A stretch of 64,000 nt of DNA from Gamarada debralockiae (Eukaryota > Ascomycota > Leotiomycetes > Helotiales > Hyphodiscaceae): the NCBI GenBank assembly GCA_002803225.1, contig NXFV01000914.1, positions 1 through 64,000 of the forward strand, given 5' to 3'. Each line of letters begins with the position of its first letter. Position 1 is the stretch's first letter. The position numbers and the translations under genes are program-made. The notes under the pieces were generated by a model. That model worked only from the letters and a program-made list of their open reading frames with translations. It did not search any database and was not told the origin of the DNA. Positions 46,789 to 59,399 of this stretch are shown piece by piece.

Positions 46789-49534
46789 TGATTTTGTTAT
46801 CGAGGTATATTTTATTATAAAGTAACTACGTTTTAACTACGCTAACGTTTCTTAGGTATACGAACGCTTCTGCGACTTCGTTAACTACCTATATATTCGA
46901 ATTTTCGTATAAGTAGCGTAAATCTAATATAGTTTCTATATAGTATATTATAGAAAGTTCGAACTTCTAATAGTAAGGACGGTTTTCGGTCTACTTCCAA
47001 TCTCTGCCATTACGTCTACATAAGTACTTTACTTATACTAATATTATAGTTTTAACATAGTTAATAAATAACTTATAGTATTACTTCTTACGCTCCAGGC
47101 GATAATAGAGTTTGTAGTAGTTGTACTAAGAAGTAAGTACAATACTATTACAAAGAAACTACGCTTATACTATATAGCTTTAATTTAGCTAAACATACTC
47201 CTGTTAAGTATACAAAGTCGTAAGTCAACTCTATTGCTTGTACGTAGTTACTATAAGCTAACTATGTCTTTAGACCTTATAACTCTAAGTCTAAGTAAGA
47301 ATAAGTATAATACTATTACTTATAAACTATACTAAAACTACGTAGAACTCCTACTAAGCGTCGTTAGATAAATAAGAAGAAAGTATATATCTTATATATT
47401 CTTTATAGTCTTTTTGTAATTTTAATATAGCTATAGCGCCCTTACTTATAAGTAAACTAGTGCTCGCTATCAGAAGTCTCTTACGTAAGTTGACCTATTA
47501 TATAACTTATATATAAAAACTATAAACTAACTATACATAGACTACCTACCCCCGGTCCTCGCCGTTAGAAGTCTCTAATATAGGTTCACCTATTACAAAA
47601 TTTCTATATAAAAACTACGAACTAACTACGTACAAACTACTTGCCCCTAATGCTTCTACTAGCGTCATAACTAGTACTGCTAATAATACTACTATAGATG
47701 TATAGTTTTCTTGTAGTTCTTTTATAGTTACTTTGGAGTTTTCTAGTCTAGTCTAGTTAGTCTTTTCTACGTTACTATTATAATACTAATGTAGCGTTTT
47801 TACAGTAAAGAAAGTAAATATATTTTTGGCATTATTTTTTACAAGGAAACTATACTTTCACTGCGTTTTAATATAGTTATAAGTCTAGGTCTAGGTTTCT
47901 GTGCTGTAGTACTATATTATGTAGTTACTATATAGTTAGTTAGTATAATATAAGTATAAAGGGGCGTATACCTAATATATTTTCCTTTTAATAAGTATAA
48001 TTATAAGTAAAGAAATATTACTTAATAAGTATTAGACTTATAGATAAATAAGTATATATATAATCCTCTATAGTTACTATATACTATAAACGTACTTTCT
48101 TACTACTTACTTATTCTTCTTATTAATATCTTATACTCTTTTAAGAGCTCTCTTAAGACTTTAACTTACGCCTTTAAATCTTAAGCTTAACTTATTATAG
48201 TTAATTAGTAATCTCTTATTACTTAGCTTATACGTTTAAAAGATAAGCTTTAGCTTATGCTTTTATTATATTATTAATTAAGGTTATATTTTAATAAGTA
48301 TACTTCCTTAAAGAAGTATTTAATAGAAGATTAAATAACTCTTTAAAAGATAGTAAATTATTATTAAACTTATCGTTATTAACTACTTTAGATATAGTTT
48401 CTAAAGTGTTAGGTATTATTATAAAGGATAATAGTATAGTTGAAGTATAAGGAGGCTATGTTATAGTTATATATATATTACGCTATACTTTATAGAGTTA
48501 GTAATTATTAAAGAATAAGTATTAAAGATTTTACTTCTTTTTATATAAGTAGTCTTACGACGTATAACTTTAATATAGTATTTAAATAAAGGTTAAATAT
48601 TATACTAAAGACTTTAATAAATTTAAATAAGATAATTAGTATTAAGATTTATACTACTATAATATAGTTAGTAAGTATAAGGAGAGTATATAATATATAG
48701 TACTTACTTGCGAATAATACTAATAAGACTTAAATATTTACTAGAATAGTTTATATAATAATAAATTAACTTAATATTATTAGAATTATATTAAGTTGTA
48801 CGAAAAATATTAAGATTTATATTTAAAAATAATAGATTAAGGCTAGCTAAGATCTATATAAAGTTAGCCTACTATCTTAGTACTTAGAATATAGATTCTT
48901 ATCTAACTATACTTCTTATAGGTTGCCTAGCTACAAGTAATTTGGTTATATAATATCTTTTCTAATAATACTTTAACTTTGTTATATATTATTATATATA
49001 GAAGTATTCTTATCTTTTTATATAAAGAGTACTTTCAAAATTAGCGAATATTTTAGCTATAATAAATATAATACATAATATAAATATACTTGATATATTG
49101 TTACTATATACGAGAAGTATCTCGCTTATAAAGTATAAGACCTATCCCTATTAAATATTAGTTAAAGTATATTCCTTATATATAAAATATATATAAAAAG
49201 TACCTTTTGTCTACTTTAGATATATGTCCTTAATTATTACTTTAAATCTATTAAATTTATAAATATACTTAAATTATATAGTTTATCTAGTAACTATAGT
49301 AACCTTATCTAGCTATATATTAAACCCTCGTTTATATATCTTAATAGTATTAGTATCTATATACTATTAGTAAAAGACTATACTTAGAATATAGTTACTT
49401 AGTAGTATAAAATTTATAAGATTAAGTTTAATTTATACTTATTCTTACGACTATCTCTTAAGTACTTACTTACTACGACTTTATTATATTTCTTAGTATA
49501 TCTCTTAAATATTATATTTACTTAGAATATATAT
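46789..49534. other. AT-rich core segment of the island between the retrotransposons
   Basis: Gene-free, very rich in TA, with no open frame above noise on either strand. Presumably the middle of the element into which both retrotransposons inserted. I recognise no protein motif. Confidence 0.5.
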
Positions 49535-49871
49535 TGTCACGGCACGCGGCCTTTCGCTTAAATCACGTGCCGTGGATTTCCCCCGCCCGGCGGGGGAAAT
49601 CAACGAGAGCTGCTATATTCAGGACCCTTGTTAGCTCGCGCTAGTAAGGACCCTGTATTAGTATAGCCCTAAGTCCTATATATAAGCTTAAGCTTCTTAC
49701 GAAGCTCTCTTCTTCTTCTCCTTCTTTCTTTAGCTTTAGATTCTCAATAGTTACGAGCATTTAGGCTACTCTTTTATAGTCCTATCTGTGATATACTATA
49801 CTATTCCTATAGGTCTCATCTACGTACGATGTCCCTTACTATTCCCTCTGATCAATAGCTTGTAGCCGTCA
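49535..49871 (+). repeat. 5' LTR of retrotransposon 2
   Basis: 337 bp starting TGTCACGGCACG. It contains a perfect 27-bp palindrome at 49575-49601 and a 24-bp palindrome at 49626-49649. Confidence 0.9.
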
Positions 49872-51185
49872 TATAATCTAAAGCTTAACTATAATATCTA
49901 GGAAGATAGTAAATATCCCGGCCAGTAGTAGGACTGCTGAAGAGTTAGTCTTATAAGGAGCTAACTATCTAATCTTTTAATACTACCCGCTAGACGGACG
50001 AGCCGTTAGTACAAAACCCCTAATCAATAAATACTATAGATAGTAACACAGGTCCTAGTTACTAACCCTTTGGGCAGGACGATTACCTATTGACCGAGAT
50101 ACTATAGAGTATCGAGCCTATCGAGCATACTAACTCGGGAGAAGTCCCTACTACGCGTAGTAGAAAGAATAGAGATACTACTTATATAAAGCCTTCTTAC
50201 GAAAGGCGTACTCGGAAAGAATAGTTCGAGCAGAACTAGGCCCAGGAAGAATATATACGGGCACTAGAAAGGCAGCTAATAGAGTACTCTCCTCGATCCC
50301 TTCCTAATAGTAATATAGAGTCAAGTAATAGGCGTATTATACACCCTCTTTCCTCCTCTTACAGCTCACAAAGAGCTACTACCCTATATTGTACTCGTAC
50401 GGCACGACCGCGACCCAGCCGCTCGCCCCCGGCGGACGAGCTAATTACCTAAGGAATACTGTTCTGTCTCCTATAGCAAACCTTATAGGCCAATAGTAGA
50501 GCTACTACCTTAGTACTATAGGAGAAACGTAGCCCGAAGCTCCTAGACCCAAAAGAGCTAAACAAACGAGATGAAGAGCTATTCTTCGACTAATAGCGAG
50601 CCTAAATAGAAGGCAAATTTCAGTCTAACGCCGATCACTACGACTCTAAGCAAGACAAGGTCAACTACATATATAACTATATACTTAGGGACGCCCTCAG
50701 ATATCTTACTCCCCAGATAAAGGCAAACACTACTAATAAATAGACTACTACAGAGGAGATAATAGACTATCTGGCCATTTGGTTTATAGACCCTAATAAA
50801 AAGCTCAACAGCTAATTAGTATTCCAGGAACACCGGATAGAAAGCACTAACACGTTCAAGTAGTTCTACACAAGGTTTATAGAGCTAGCTAGCAAAGCAG
50901 AGATCCCCTAGGCCTTCTATTTCAGCTCTCTACTAGGTAAGATCAGCACGCGGCTCAGATACGATATTAAGGTTGTTCTACCTGATTTGAACCTTAGCTA
51001 CTAAGCGCTGGCAGCCTAACTACTACTAGTAGACTAATAGAACCGTTCTCTTCGCACAAAGGAAATTACGCCGAATCAGTAAACAGGGGTATCGAGCCGG
51101 ACCAGGGACGTTCAAATAACGTCCTTATTTCCGACTAGAATACCTGCCCCTAAACGTATAAGACAGAAAACTCCCCCGTAGGAGA

Positions 51186-51209
51186 GCTTACTAGCTCGCG
51201 CTAGCAAGG
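51186..51209. repeat. 24-bp palindrome, internal copy in element 2 gag
   Basis: Arms GCTTACTAGC and GCTAGCAAGG around TCGC, about 50 bp before the zinc knuckle. Confidence 0.7.
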
Positions 51210-52201
51210 GTTAGACTCCCGACGACGTCTACTTGAAGAGCCTTACCGCCGCTAGCAAGTGTTTCAACTACGAGGAGCCTAGGCACATCTCACGTGACTA
51301 TCCCGAACAGAAAAGGCCAGGGCTTATTAATAAGTTCTAGTTTACTAGAGAAGGAGGACTAGACGATATCAAAAATATTAAGTTAAGCGTAAAGGATATT
51401 AGCGATAATAACGCAAAGTAGTCAAAAAACTACTCTAGCTAGAGAAAGACTCCTCTTTAGCTAATAGTATTAGCCCCTAGTTCTTTGACCTACGAGAAAT
51501 CGATTTATTAAAGCTACTAGACAGTAATTAGTTCTTGTTTCTATATATAATAACAAAGAATAGATTCTCTACTTAACTATAAGTACTTTTTGATACTAGA
51601 GCAGGCGGTTATACGTACGTAGGCCGTATTATCGCCAACGTACTCGTGAGACGATTTGATCTTCAGCAGTATCCGCTGCCAAAGGCTGTACCCGTCCAAG
51701 ACTACAACAGAGTACCTAGTACATTAGCTACCTATTATATCCTCGTTAACCTAACTATAGAAGGCAGAACCTGCCGTAACTATCTATTAGTAATTCTAGA
51801 CTTCTTAAGCTAAGATATTATTATTAGAAGGAACTTGATATATTACTAGTATCTCAAGTTAGATATAAGCACGTATCTTCTAGAGTGGCCAGAAGAGATA
51901 CCCCTAACCCTCTCTTTTGTGAAGCAGATAGTCGTAACTAGACGATAGCTACTATAACTACTATAGCGCCTAAATCGGGAATACATACGTAATATCAGGA
52001 GAATCAACCAGCTCTTAGCAGTCGAAGATAAGCGCCGATAGGATAGAAGTATAAATTATATCTAGCCTACAGCTATTCTAGAGAAACTCCGCGTCTTAGT
52101 AACTACTGAGAAGAGTATATCCCCAGAATTATCCGTACTATAACCCCCTACTCTATTTCCCGGGCTAGGGCTAGAAAATCCAGAACAACTATCTCCCGGT
52201 C

Positions 52202-52292
52202 GATTTCCCCTACTAGGCGGGAGAAATCCAGAACGCAACGCGTACCCCGTACTAGCCCTAAACTAGCCCCTTATTAACTCGAGCTAATAAGG
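52202..52292. repeat. Two internal palindromes of element 2
   Basis: 52202-52228 is a mutated copy of the 27-bp LTR palindrome (starts GATTTCCCC, ends GAGAAATC). 52269-52292 is a copy of the 24-bp palindrome (arms CCTTATTAAC and GCTAATAAGG). Both lie between protease and reverse transcriptase. Confidence 0.65.
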
Positions 52293-55200
52293 CTCCCCTC
52301 GGGGCTCAGACTCCCCCCTAGTAGTAGCTATCCCCCGCAAACACTATTTAATATTCCCTAAACGCTATAAGTAGGACCTTAGGGATAGCCTTCGGACAAT
52401 AGAACAAGAGCTTACTAGGAAGACCCCTCCGCTCTCTCCCTAACAGGTGACGTCGTCGGTGAGCTCAACCGACCGAGACGTTACTACTACTATCGATATC
52501 AGTTTAATTAGTACTATAGGCTTCTACTTTAATATATAATAACGCGAAGCTACGGTCTTCTCTGTGTCCCTGAACGAGGTAGACTAGATGATTAACGAGA
52601 AGGAGCTAGCGGAAGGGCGGCAATACGCAGAGGCTGAGGACCAGGAAGATACAGAGCTCGTACAGACGCTACTCCCGCTATAATACAAGGAGTTCGAGGA
52701 CGTTTTCTCAAAAGCAGCCTCTAACGAGTTTCCCCTATTACGCCTGTACGACTATAAAATCGAGCTTACGGCTGAGAACAACCTAACGAAGACCCTACTT
52801 TGGAACCAGACTATAGAAGAACTACAGGCTATTAAGAAATACCTGATTAAGAACTTAGCTAAAGGCTTTATCTCAGCGTTATAGGAACTATTCGGAGTAC
52901 CCGTTATGTTTATTAAGAAGCCGAATAGCGGACTACGGTTTTACATTGACTTCAGGAAGCTGAACGCTATTACAAAGAAGGACTAGTACCCCCTGCCTTT
53001 AATTAATAAGACGCTAGCTAAGCTTGCTAGAGCCAAGGTCTTTACGAAGCTCAATATACGACAAGCTTTCTACCGTATACGCATTAAGGAATCCAGCCGC
53101 GCCCTGACTACGTTTCACACCCGATACAGCTTCTATTAGTGTAATGTACTCCTCTTTAGTTTGACGAACAGCCCCGTAACCTAGTAATAGTTCATAAACA
53201 ATGTTCTGTTTGACTTCTTGGACGTCTTTTGTACAGTATACTTAGACAATATCCTAATCTACTCTAAGGACCCTCTAATACACGAAACGCAGGTTAAGAA
53301 GGTCCTAGAGCGTCTCTAGAAAGCCGGTATCCAGGCTGATATTAAGAAGTATAAGTTTAGTATAACTTATACAAAGTACCTAGGCTTTATTATTAGTACT
53401 AATAGTATCTCCGTTAACCCTGCTAAGATTGAAGTTATTAGGGATTAGGCACTACTAAAGACTATACGTGGCGTATAGTCGTACTTAGGCTTCTGTAACT
53501 TCTATCGGCGCTTTATACGGGACTATAGGACAATCGCTAGACCTCTCGTTGAGCTTACCCGGAAGGAGAACCCCTTTACCTTCGATAACTGCCGTATACT
53601 AGCTTTTAATACTCTTAAGTAACGATTGCTCTCGGCGCCCCTTCTTGCCCACTATAACGCCGACGGATAGTATATACTTAAGACTGACTCGTCCGATACT
53701 ATAGTCGCCACTGTATTCTCACAGCTAGGCTTAGATAGCGAATAGCACCCAGTAGGCTACTTCTCAAAGACTATGAACCTAGCTAAGTATAACTACGTAA
53801 TCTACGATAAAGAGCTACTAGCTATTATTAAGGCATTTGAACACTAGCGAGCAGAACTCGAAGGAAGCAGTGACCCTGTCTTAGTAGTGACTAACTACAA
53901 GGCATTGGAGTACTTTATGACCACAAAGTCACTCATAGCATAATAGGCGCGCTAGACTAAGATCCTCTCTAAGTACAACTTCCGAATTAAGTATAAGCCA
54001 GGCAAACTCAACCGCGCAGACCCATTAATATGCCGAGAACAGGACGTTACTCCCTAGGACGAGCTTAAGAAGCTAAACCGGGAACAAGTACTACTTCGGC
54101 CTAATATACTCTCTAAGGAGCTCTAAGAAACAATTCAGCTCTAATTAATATGCGCAGATACTATTGCCCCGTTGATTTACAAGCAATTAGAGCTTATCGA
54201 CCGCGTCCTAGTAGCGAACCGATCTAGCCTAGAGCTAGAAGGTTATTATATATTAGCTCGCAAGGGTAATGACAAATCTTGGCGTCTATAGGACGGGCTA
54301 CTCACTCGCTACAGTACACTCGTAGTACTAGCCTCCTATAAAAGCTACTACCTCTGTACTAAGTTAATCAGCGAGGCCTATAGCACAATCCTAACCGCTT
54401 ACCCTGGCAAGATAAAGACACGTAAGCTGCTATAGGCTAGATACTATTAGAAAGGCCTCGTACAAGACGTAGACTAATATGTTACTAACTACTATACCTA
54501 TCGAGTATCTACAGTGCCCCGAGATAAGACCCTAGGACTACTATACCCTCTTCTAGTTTCTCTTCGGCTATAGAAAGATATAGTAATAAACTTCAAGGAC
54601 TTCCCTGAAGCAAAAAATAGCATGAATACTATAGTCGTTTTTATCGACTGCCTTAGTAAGCGGCCCATCAGTATCCCGTGCTATAAGACCTGCTTAGTAA
54701 GGGACCTTACTACGCTATACTGCGTATATATCTTCCGCTACTTCGGGCCGCTAGATACTATTATTAGCGATAGAGGCCCCTAGTTCATCAGCGCCTTCTA
54801 GAACGAACTCAATAGCCTGCTAGGAACTAAACTCCTCTTGTTAATAGCGGACTACCCCTAAATAGATAGCTAAATAGAGAACTACAACTAGTGGCTAGAT
54901 TAGCGCCTTCGTCTATTCATTAACTACCACTAGGACAACTGGCCCGAGCTAATTCACCTGGTAGACTACGCCGCCGTAGTACTCCCCTATAAGTCTACTA
55001 GGATGTCTTTATTCATAGTCAAACGTAGCTATAAGCCCTGGATGTCATTCGACTAGAAGGCCTTATCCGAGGGCTATACGCCAAAGGAACGCCTAGATCA
55101 ATAAGAAGCCTAACAGCTAGCTTAGTGTATAGAGGACATTTGGGCCAAGGCACACGCTAATATACTAAAGGCTTAAGAACGACAAGCCGCGCAGGCTAAC

Positions 55201-55785
55201 AAGCACCAAAGAGCTGTCGACTAGGACGTAAAGGATAAGGTATAGGTTTCGACTAAAAACCTTAAGTTGAATCGCCTAAGCTATAAACTAGACTACTAGT
55301 AATAGGGCCTCTATACGGTCCTAGACAAGAAAGGGTATAGCTATAAGCTTGACTTACCGCCTATAATAAGAGTCTATGACACGTTCTATACTAAGAAGCT
55401 ACGTAAAGATCCTAGTAATCTACTACCCAGACAAAGAAACCCCGTATTGGAACTAGTACGATACGGAGACGACGATAAGTAGGAAGTTAAGGAAATTTTG
55501 GATAGTTAAGTACGCACGCATTAGAAGAACTTGTACTACTAAGTACAATAGAAGGGAGATAGGCCGTAGGACTTTAGCTAGTATAAGGCCTCTGATTTAA
55601 AGAGCTACTGTTACCTACTAAGGCAGTTCTATAAGAATCGGCCAAACGCAGCAGGACCACCGGCGCGCTTAGAGCACTAGATTAGGGAATACAAGGCTAG
55701 AAAAGAAGAATTTGAAGAGTATACAGACGATAATAAACCTCTGTATTACTAGAACTACGGTCAGTTCTACTCGAAGGGGGGGGAA

Positions 55786-56122
55786 TATCACGGCACGCGG
55801 CCTTTCGCTTAAATCACGTGCCGTGGATTTCCCCCGCCCGGCGGGGGAAATTAACGAGAGCTGCTATATTCAGGACCCTTATTAGCTCGCGCCAGTAAGG
55901 ACCCTGTATTAGTACAGCCCTAAGTCCTGTATATAAGCTTAAGCTTCTTACGAAGCTCTCTTCTTCTTCTCCTTCTTTCTTTAGCTTTAGATTCTCAATA
56001 GTTACGAGCGTTCAGGCTACTCTTTTACGGTCCCATCTGTGATACACTACGCTATTCCTACAGGTCTCATCTGCGTACGACGTCCCTTACTATTCCCTCT
56101 AATCAATAGCTTACAGCTATTA
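55786..56122 (+). repeat. 3' LTR of retrotransposon 2
   Basis: 337 bp starting TATCACGGCACG, so the terminal TG has become TA. It otherwise matches the 5' LTR with transition differences. Confidence 0.9.
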
Positions 56123-56127
56123 TATAC

Positions 56128-58640
56128 GTTGTTTTAAGAATAACTTTGCCTGCTTTATAGTAAAGTAAATTATAAGAAAGAAATTATTTCTTTTATAAAT
56201 AGATTAAATAGAAAGTTTATTATATAACTTCTTAAGGTTAAAATCTTATTAATAACTTTACTTAAAGTATAATCTTTAAAGGAAATTAGTCTTTTTGTAG
56301 TTTAATAGTACTAAGTATATACTAGTAACGTTTGTTTTATAAGGATATTAAATAATTTATTGTTTTTTAATTATAGATAACTACTTCTTTAGGTTAGAAA
56401 AGGTAAGATAAATTTTACTAATTATTATTATATTAAGCTCTTGTAAAAGTATAAGAAAGTCAAGATATTAAAAGAAAAGATCTTAAAGAGTATTAGTATT
56501 AGAATAGTATAAGTAGACTATAAACTTACTATATATTAATATTAATATATTATATTTTTGTATTATATTAAGAAGCTTTTATTGAATTTATAAGGGAATA
56601 TAATAAGGTAATAGAGGAGGATATATATAATATCCTTTTAAGTAAAGTAAGACCTAAGGAGTTATATAGAGGTTTTTTAGTACGATATAAGTCTATTAAA
56701 TATTATAACTTATATAGTTAGTAGTAGTCCGGCCTTAGATATAATCGAATACTAAAATAAATTATTAATAATATACTTAAATTATAGTATTTAAGTATTA
56801 AGTAAGTACTTATAGTAGTAATTAGTAGTACTAGAGAATAGGAGAATTGTAATATAATATCGAATTTAACTACCTAAAGCTCTAGTTATAAAGAGATAAT
56901 TTAAGTATATTATATTAATTTCTAATACTTTATTAAGACTAATACTAAAAAAGAAATAATAAATTCTATTCTTTATATTAATAGAACACTAGTTAATATA
57001 GCTAATAAAATAATAGAGTCTACTAGTAGTCTACTATAAAGTTAGTATATAACTAGTAGCTAAAGACAAAAGACTTACTTAGTAAAGTATATAATAATAT
57101 CGAAGTTTACTATTATATCTCTAGGACTTAGGCTTATATAAACGATTTTAATAAGAATTTAAAATTATTATATAAAGAGCCTTTGTCTTCTATACGATTA
57201 TAGTACATAGATTATTATCTAGTATAACAAAGGAATTCTAAACTATATAAAGCTTTTTTAACTAGTTATTAAGAATATAATTATAAGAAGTATTAAGTAG
57301 CTCTAGAGTAAGGAATTTATAAGCTTTAATACTATAGTACTCCTAAGTATATAATATAGTCTAGATATTACCTAAAAAGTAAGACTTTAGATAGCTAATA
57401 CTCTTATACTTAACTTTGTTATATTAAATTTAGTTTATAGTAAGTATATAATTTAAGAGTATATAAGCTATACTTATATCTTTATACTACTAGAGTATAA
57501 ACTCTTAAGTGAGTTTATAAGTAAGAATAATATAAAGAATCTTACTAGAACTAGTCTTTAGGTATTCTAGAAGTAACTTAGTATTAATGACTTTATTTAT
57601 ACTTAAGTAAGGCTTAATAATTTTAGTAGTTAAGAGAATTTGTTTATTAAGAATAAACTACTTTAATTTATTACTATTTGCCTAAAGAGCTATTAGAATA
57701 TATAAATAAAGTACTAGAAACGTAGTATAGAACTACTTATAAAACGATTACAATGTTCTTTACTTGTATCTCTTATATTATACTATTTATTAAAATAAGT
57801 ACTAAGTAAAGAGTAGTTATTATATATTTGTAGTAGGGCCTTAAATTTAAGAGCTTTAAAGAGGAACTCTTTATTAAAGAGATTAGAATTTATAATAAGA
57901 GATAAGGTTAAGTTAATAATTATAGATATTATAGCTATAAAGTAGTAGGAGAGTATTAAAGAAAGATTTTAGTATTAAAAGAATAATACTATTAAAGTAA
58001 AGTAGCTATAGGCTAAAGGGAGATTTATAGAGTAAAATAAGAATTAATAAGATAAGAAAGAGAGAAAAAGAGACTAATTAGAGAAGAGGTAAATAAGAGG
58101 TAGGGATATAATTATACGTAAGAACTATAACGTATCTATGCTATTACTGTATACAGTATAAAGAAGGCTAAGTCTAATGTAATTAAAATAATAAATAAAG
58201 TCTATAAATTCCTTTTTAAGTATTAGTAGTATAGTAGAAGAGAAAGAGAACTAATATAATTAATAAAAGAGAGATAAATAAGAGGTAGGGACGTGATTAT
58301 ATATAGGAACTATAACGTATCTATACTATCACTATATACGGTATAAAGAAGGCTAAGTCTGATATAGTTGAAATAATAAATAAAGTCTATAATTCCTTTT
58401 TAAGTATTAATAGTATAGTAGAAGAAGAAAAAGAGAACTAATATAATTAGTAAAAGAGGGATAAATGAGGGGTAAGGACGTGATTATACATAGGAACTAT
58501 AATATATCTATGCTATTACTGTATATAGTAGAAAGAAGGCTGAATCTAATACATTTGTAACAAGATACTAAGTTTATTAATATATTTTTAGTACGTTAAG
58601 AGTACTATTAATAGAGTAGCGGTATAGCGATAAGACTAAG
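56128..58640. other. AT-rich right segment of the island
   Basis: Gene-free and TA-rich. It contains the tandem repeat noted separately; no protein motif recognised. Confidence 0.5.
58068..58560. repeat. Tandem repeat, about 186-bp unit, nearly three copies
   Basis: The string TAAATAAGAGG or its variant starts at 58090, 58275 and 58462, spaced 185 and 187 bp, with matching flanks (GAACTATAACGTATCTATGC, GAAGGCTAAGTCT, CCTTTTTAAGTATTA). Copies differ largely by transitions. Confidence 0.75.
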
Positions 58641-58643
58641 AAA

Positions 58644-59084
58644 TTAGGGGGATATTTTTTTATCGTTCCTCAGGCAGTAAGGCAGACAATTTAAGTGGGT
58701 TTGGGCCGCATCCACTTTTTTTTTAGGCCGACCCTTTAGAATCCGATGTTTTGGCGACCTCATGGGATTTCTGCAGCTCATCGACATTTTGACACTCTCA
58801 TACAAAGTACTCGTTGTCACCATTCGAATGACTTTGAGCTCTGAGGACCGGTTTTTCGAAATCCATGCAATGGTTCGAAGCTTGCGGAGGCACCATTGTT
58901 GATCCGGTGTGCCCCACCTCGTTATAATTAGGTTGAGAACATTCACTTCTCCACATCTATCGTTGTAGAATGCCAAATTAAACAAAATTCGTCCTCGGTC
59001 TTGGTATGCTGATATATATTCGTAACCTGCTGTCAGCACAATCAATTCATGACGTCGCTGTGCGTTTCCCCAGCATTGGCTCAT
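58644..59084 (-). CDS. Hypothetical ORF, 146 aa, running into the right inverted repeat
   Basis: An open frame from ATG at 59084. The first ~115 residues have ordinary coding-like composition (for example WCLRKLRTIAWISKNRS), and the last ~30 are encoded by the terminal inverted repeat and the sequence inside it. No family recognised. It may be a gene fragment truncated by insertion of the island, or a chance frame. Confidence 0.25.
   Translation of the reverse strand: MSQCWGNAQRRHELIVLTAGYEYISAYQDRGRILFNLAFYNDRCGEVNVLNLIITRWGTPDQQWCLRKLRTIAWISKNRSSELKVIRMVTTSTLYESVKMSMSCRNPMRSPKHRILKGRPKKKVDAAQTHLNCLPYCLRNDKKISP
58704..58734 (-). repeat. Right terminal inverted repeat of the island
   Basis: On the minus strand this reads GGGTCGGCCTAAAAAAAAAG then TGGATGCGGCC, the partner of the left end. 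Inward, the minus strand reads TGCCTGAGG near 58674-58682, also present at the left end. Confidence 0.75.
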
Positions 59085-59399
59085 CAACCCTTAGTCCGGC
59101 TGACTCGCAATGCGACAAAATTCCTTCTGATAATGGATATGGCATTGGCTGATTCATCGCGAGTTTTGGAACAGGAGTTAGATGGAAATGAGAGCGATGG
59201 AGCTCACGAGAGAGACGCGCTAAACTAAGGTTAGGTTGGCTCGGGCTTAGCGTTAAGGCGTTCTAGAAGTTCTTGCATTTGGGGACGTACTCTTCTCATC
59301 TTTCATGGGAGCGGTGATGTAATTAAAAACATACCATTCCCTGTCGAGGAAAAGAAGAGATAAATCAGAGGTCAAGTTCATTTCAATTCATTTTAGTTT

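Larger units (their letters stand above)
49535..56122 (+). mobile_element. Ty3/gypsy LTR retrotransposon 2 (RIP-inactivated)
   Basis: A 6588-bp element with 337-bp LTRs. Target duplication TATAT (49530-49534) and TATAC (56123-56127) differ by one transition. In-order remnants: gag knuckle at 51260-51301 (CFNYEEPRHISRDY, both outer Cys changed to Tyr), aspartic protease near 51586-51612 (LFDTRAGGY, Gly to Arg in the DTGA site), reverse transcriptase with FYIDFRKLN and YLDN at 53239-53250, an integrase region, and a chromodomain-like end around 55505-55650 (NLYY-VQ-KGDRP). A polypurine tract (GAAGGGGGGG) precedes the 3' LTR. Damage is mostly C-to-T or G-to-A. It is a different family from element 1 by LTR sequence and gag, though related in pol. 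Confidence 0.88.
39882..58734. mobile_element. AT-rich transposon island bounded by terminal inverted repeats
   Basis: Both edges carry the same sequence in opposite orientation (see the two repeat entries), and the change from balanced to AT-rich composition lies close to them. Each edge can be read with a TA next to it (TA-AGGGGTCGGCC left, GGCCGACCCTT-TA right), the duplication expected of TA-targeting DNA transposons. Two LTR retrotransposons are nested inside. Without them and their duplications the three remaining pieces (39882-40677, 46789-49534, 56128-58734) total about 6.15 kb. No long open frame survives and TA-rich stop codons abound, as after RIP. I could not identify the core element's protein. 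Alternative: two unrelated copies of one short repeat flanking a RIP-mutated region. Confidence 0.6.

Noticed and set aside
40678..56122. One long retroelement cluster of degraded single origin
   Set aside because: Two separate LTR pairs of different length and sequence, each with its own target duplication, show two independent insertions.
39882..58734. Starship-type giant element
   Set aside because: No captain-like tyrosine recombinase gene is seen at either end, cargo genes are absent, and clear inverted repeats argue for a different type of element.
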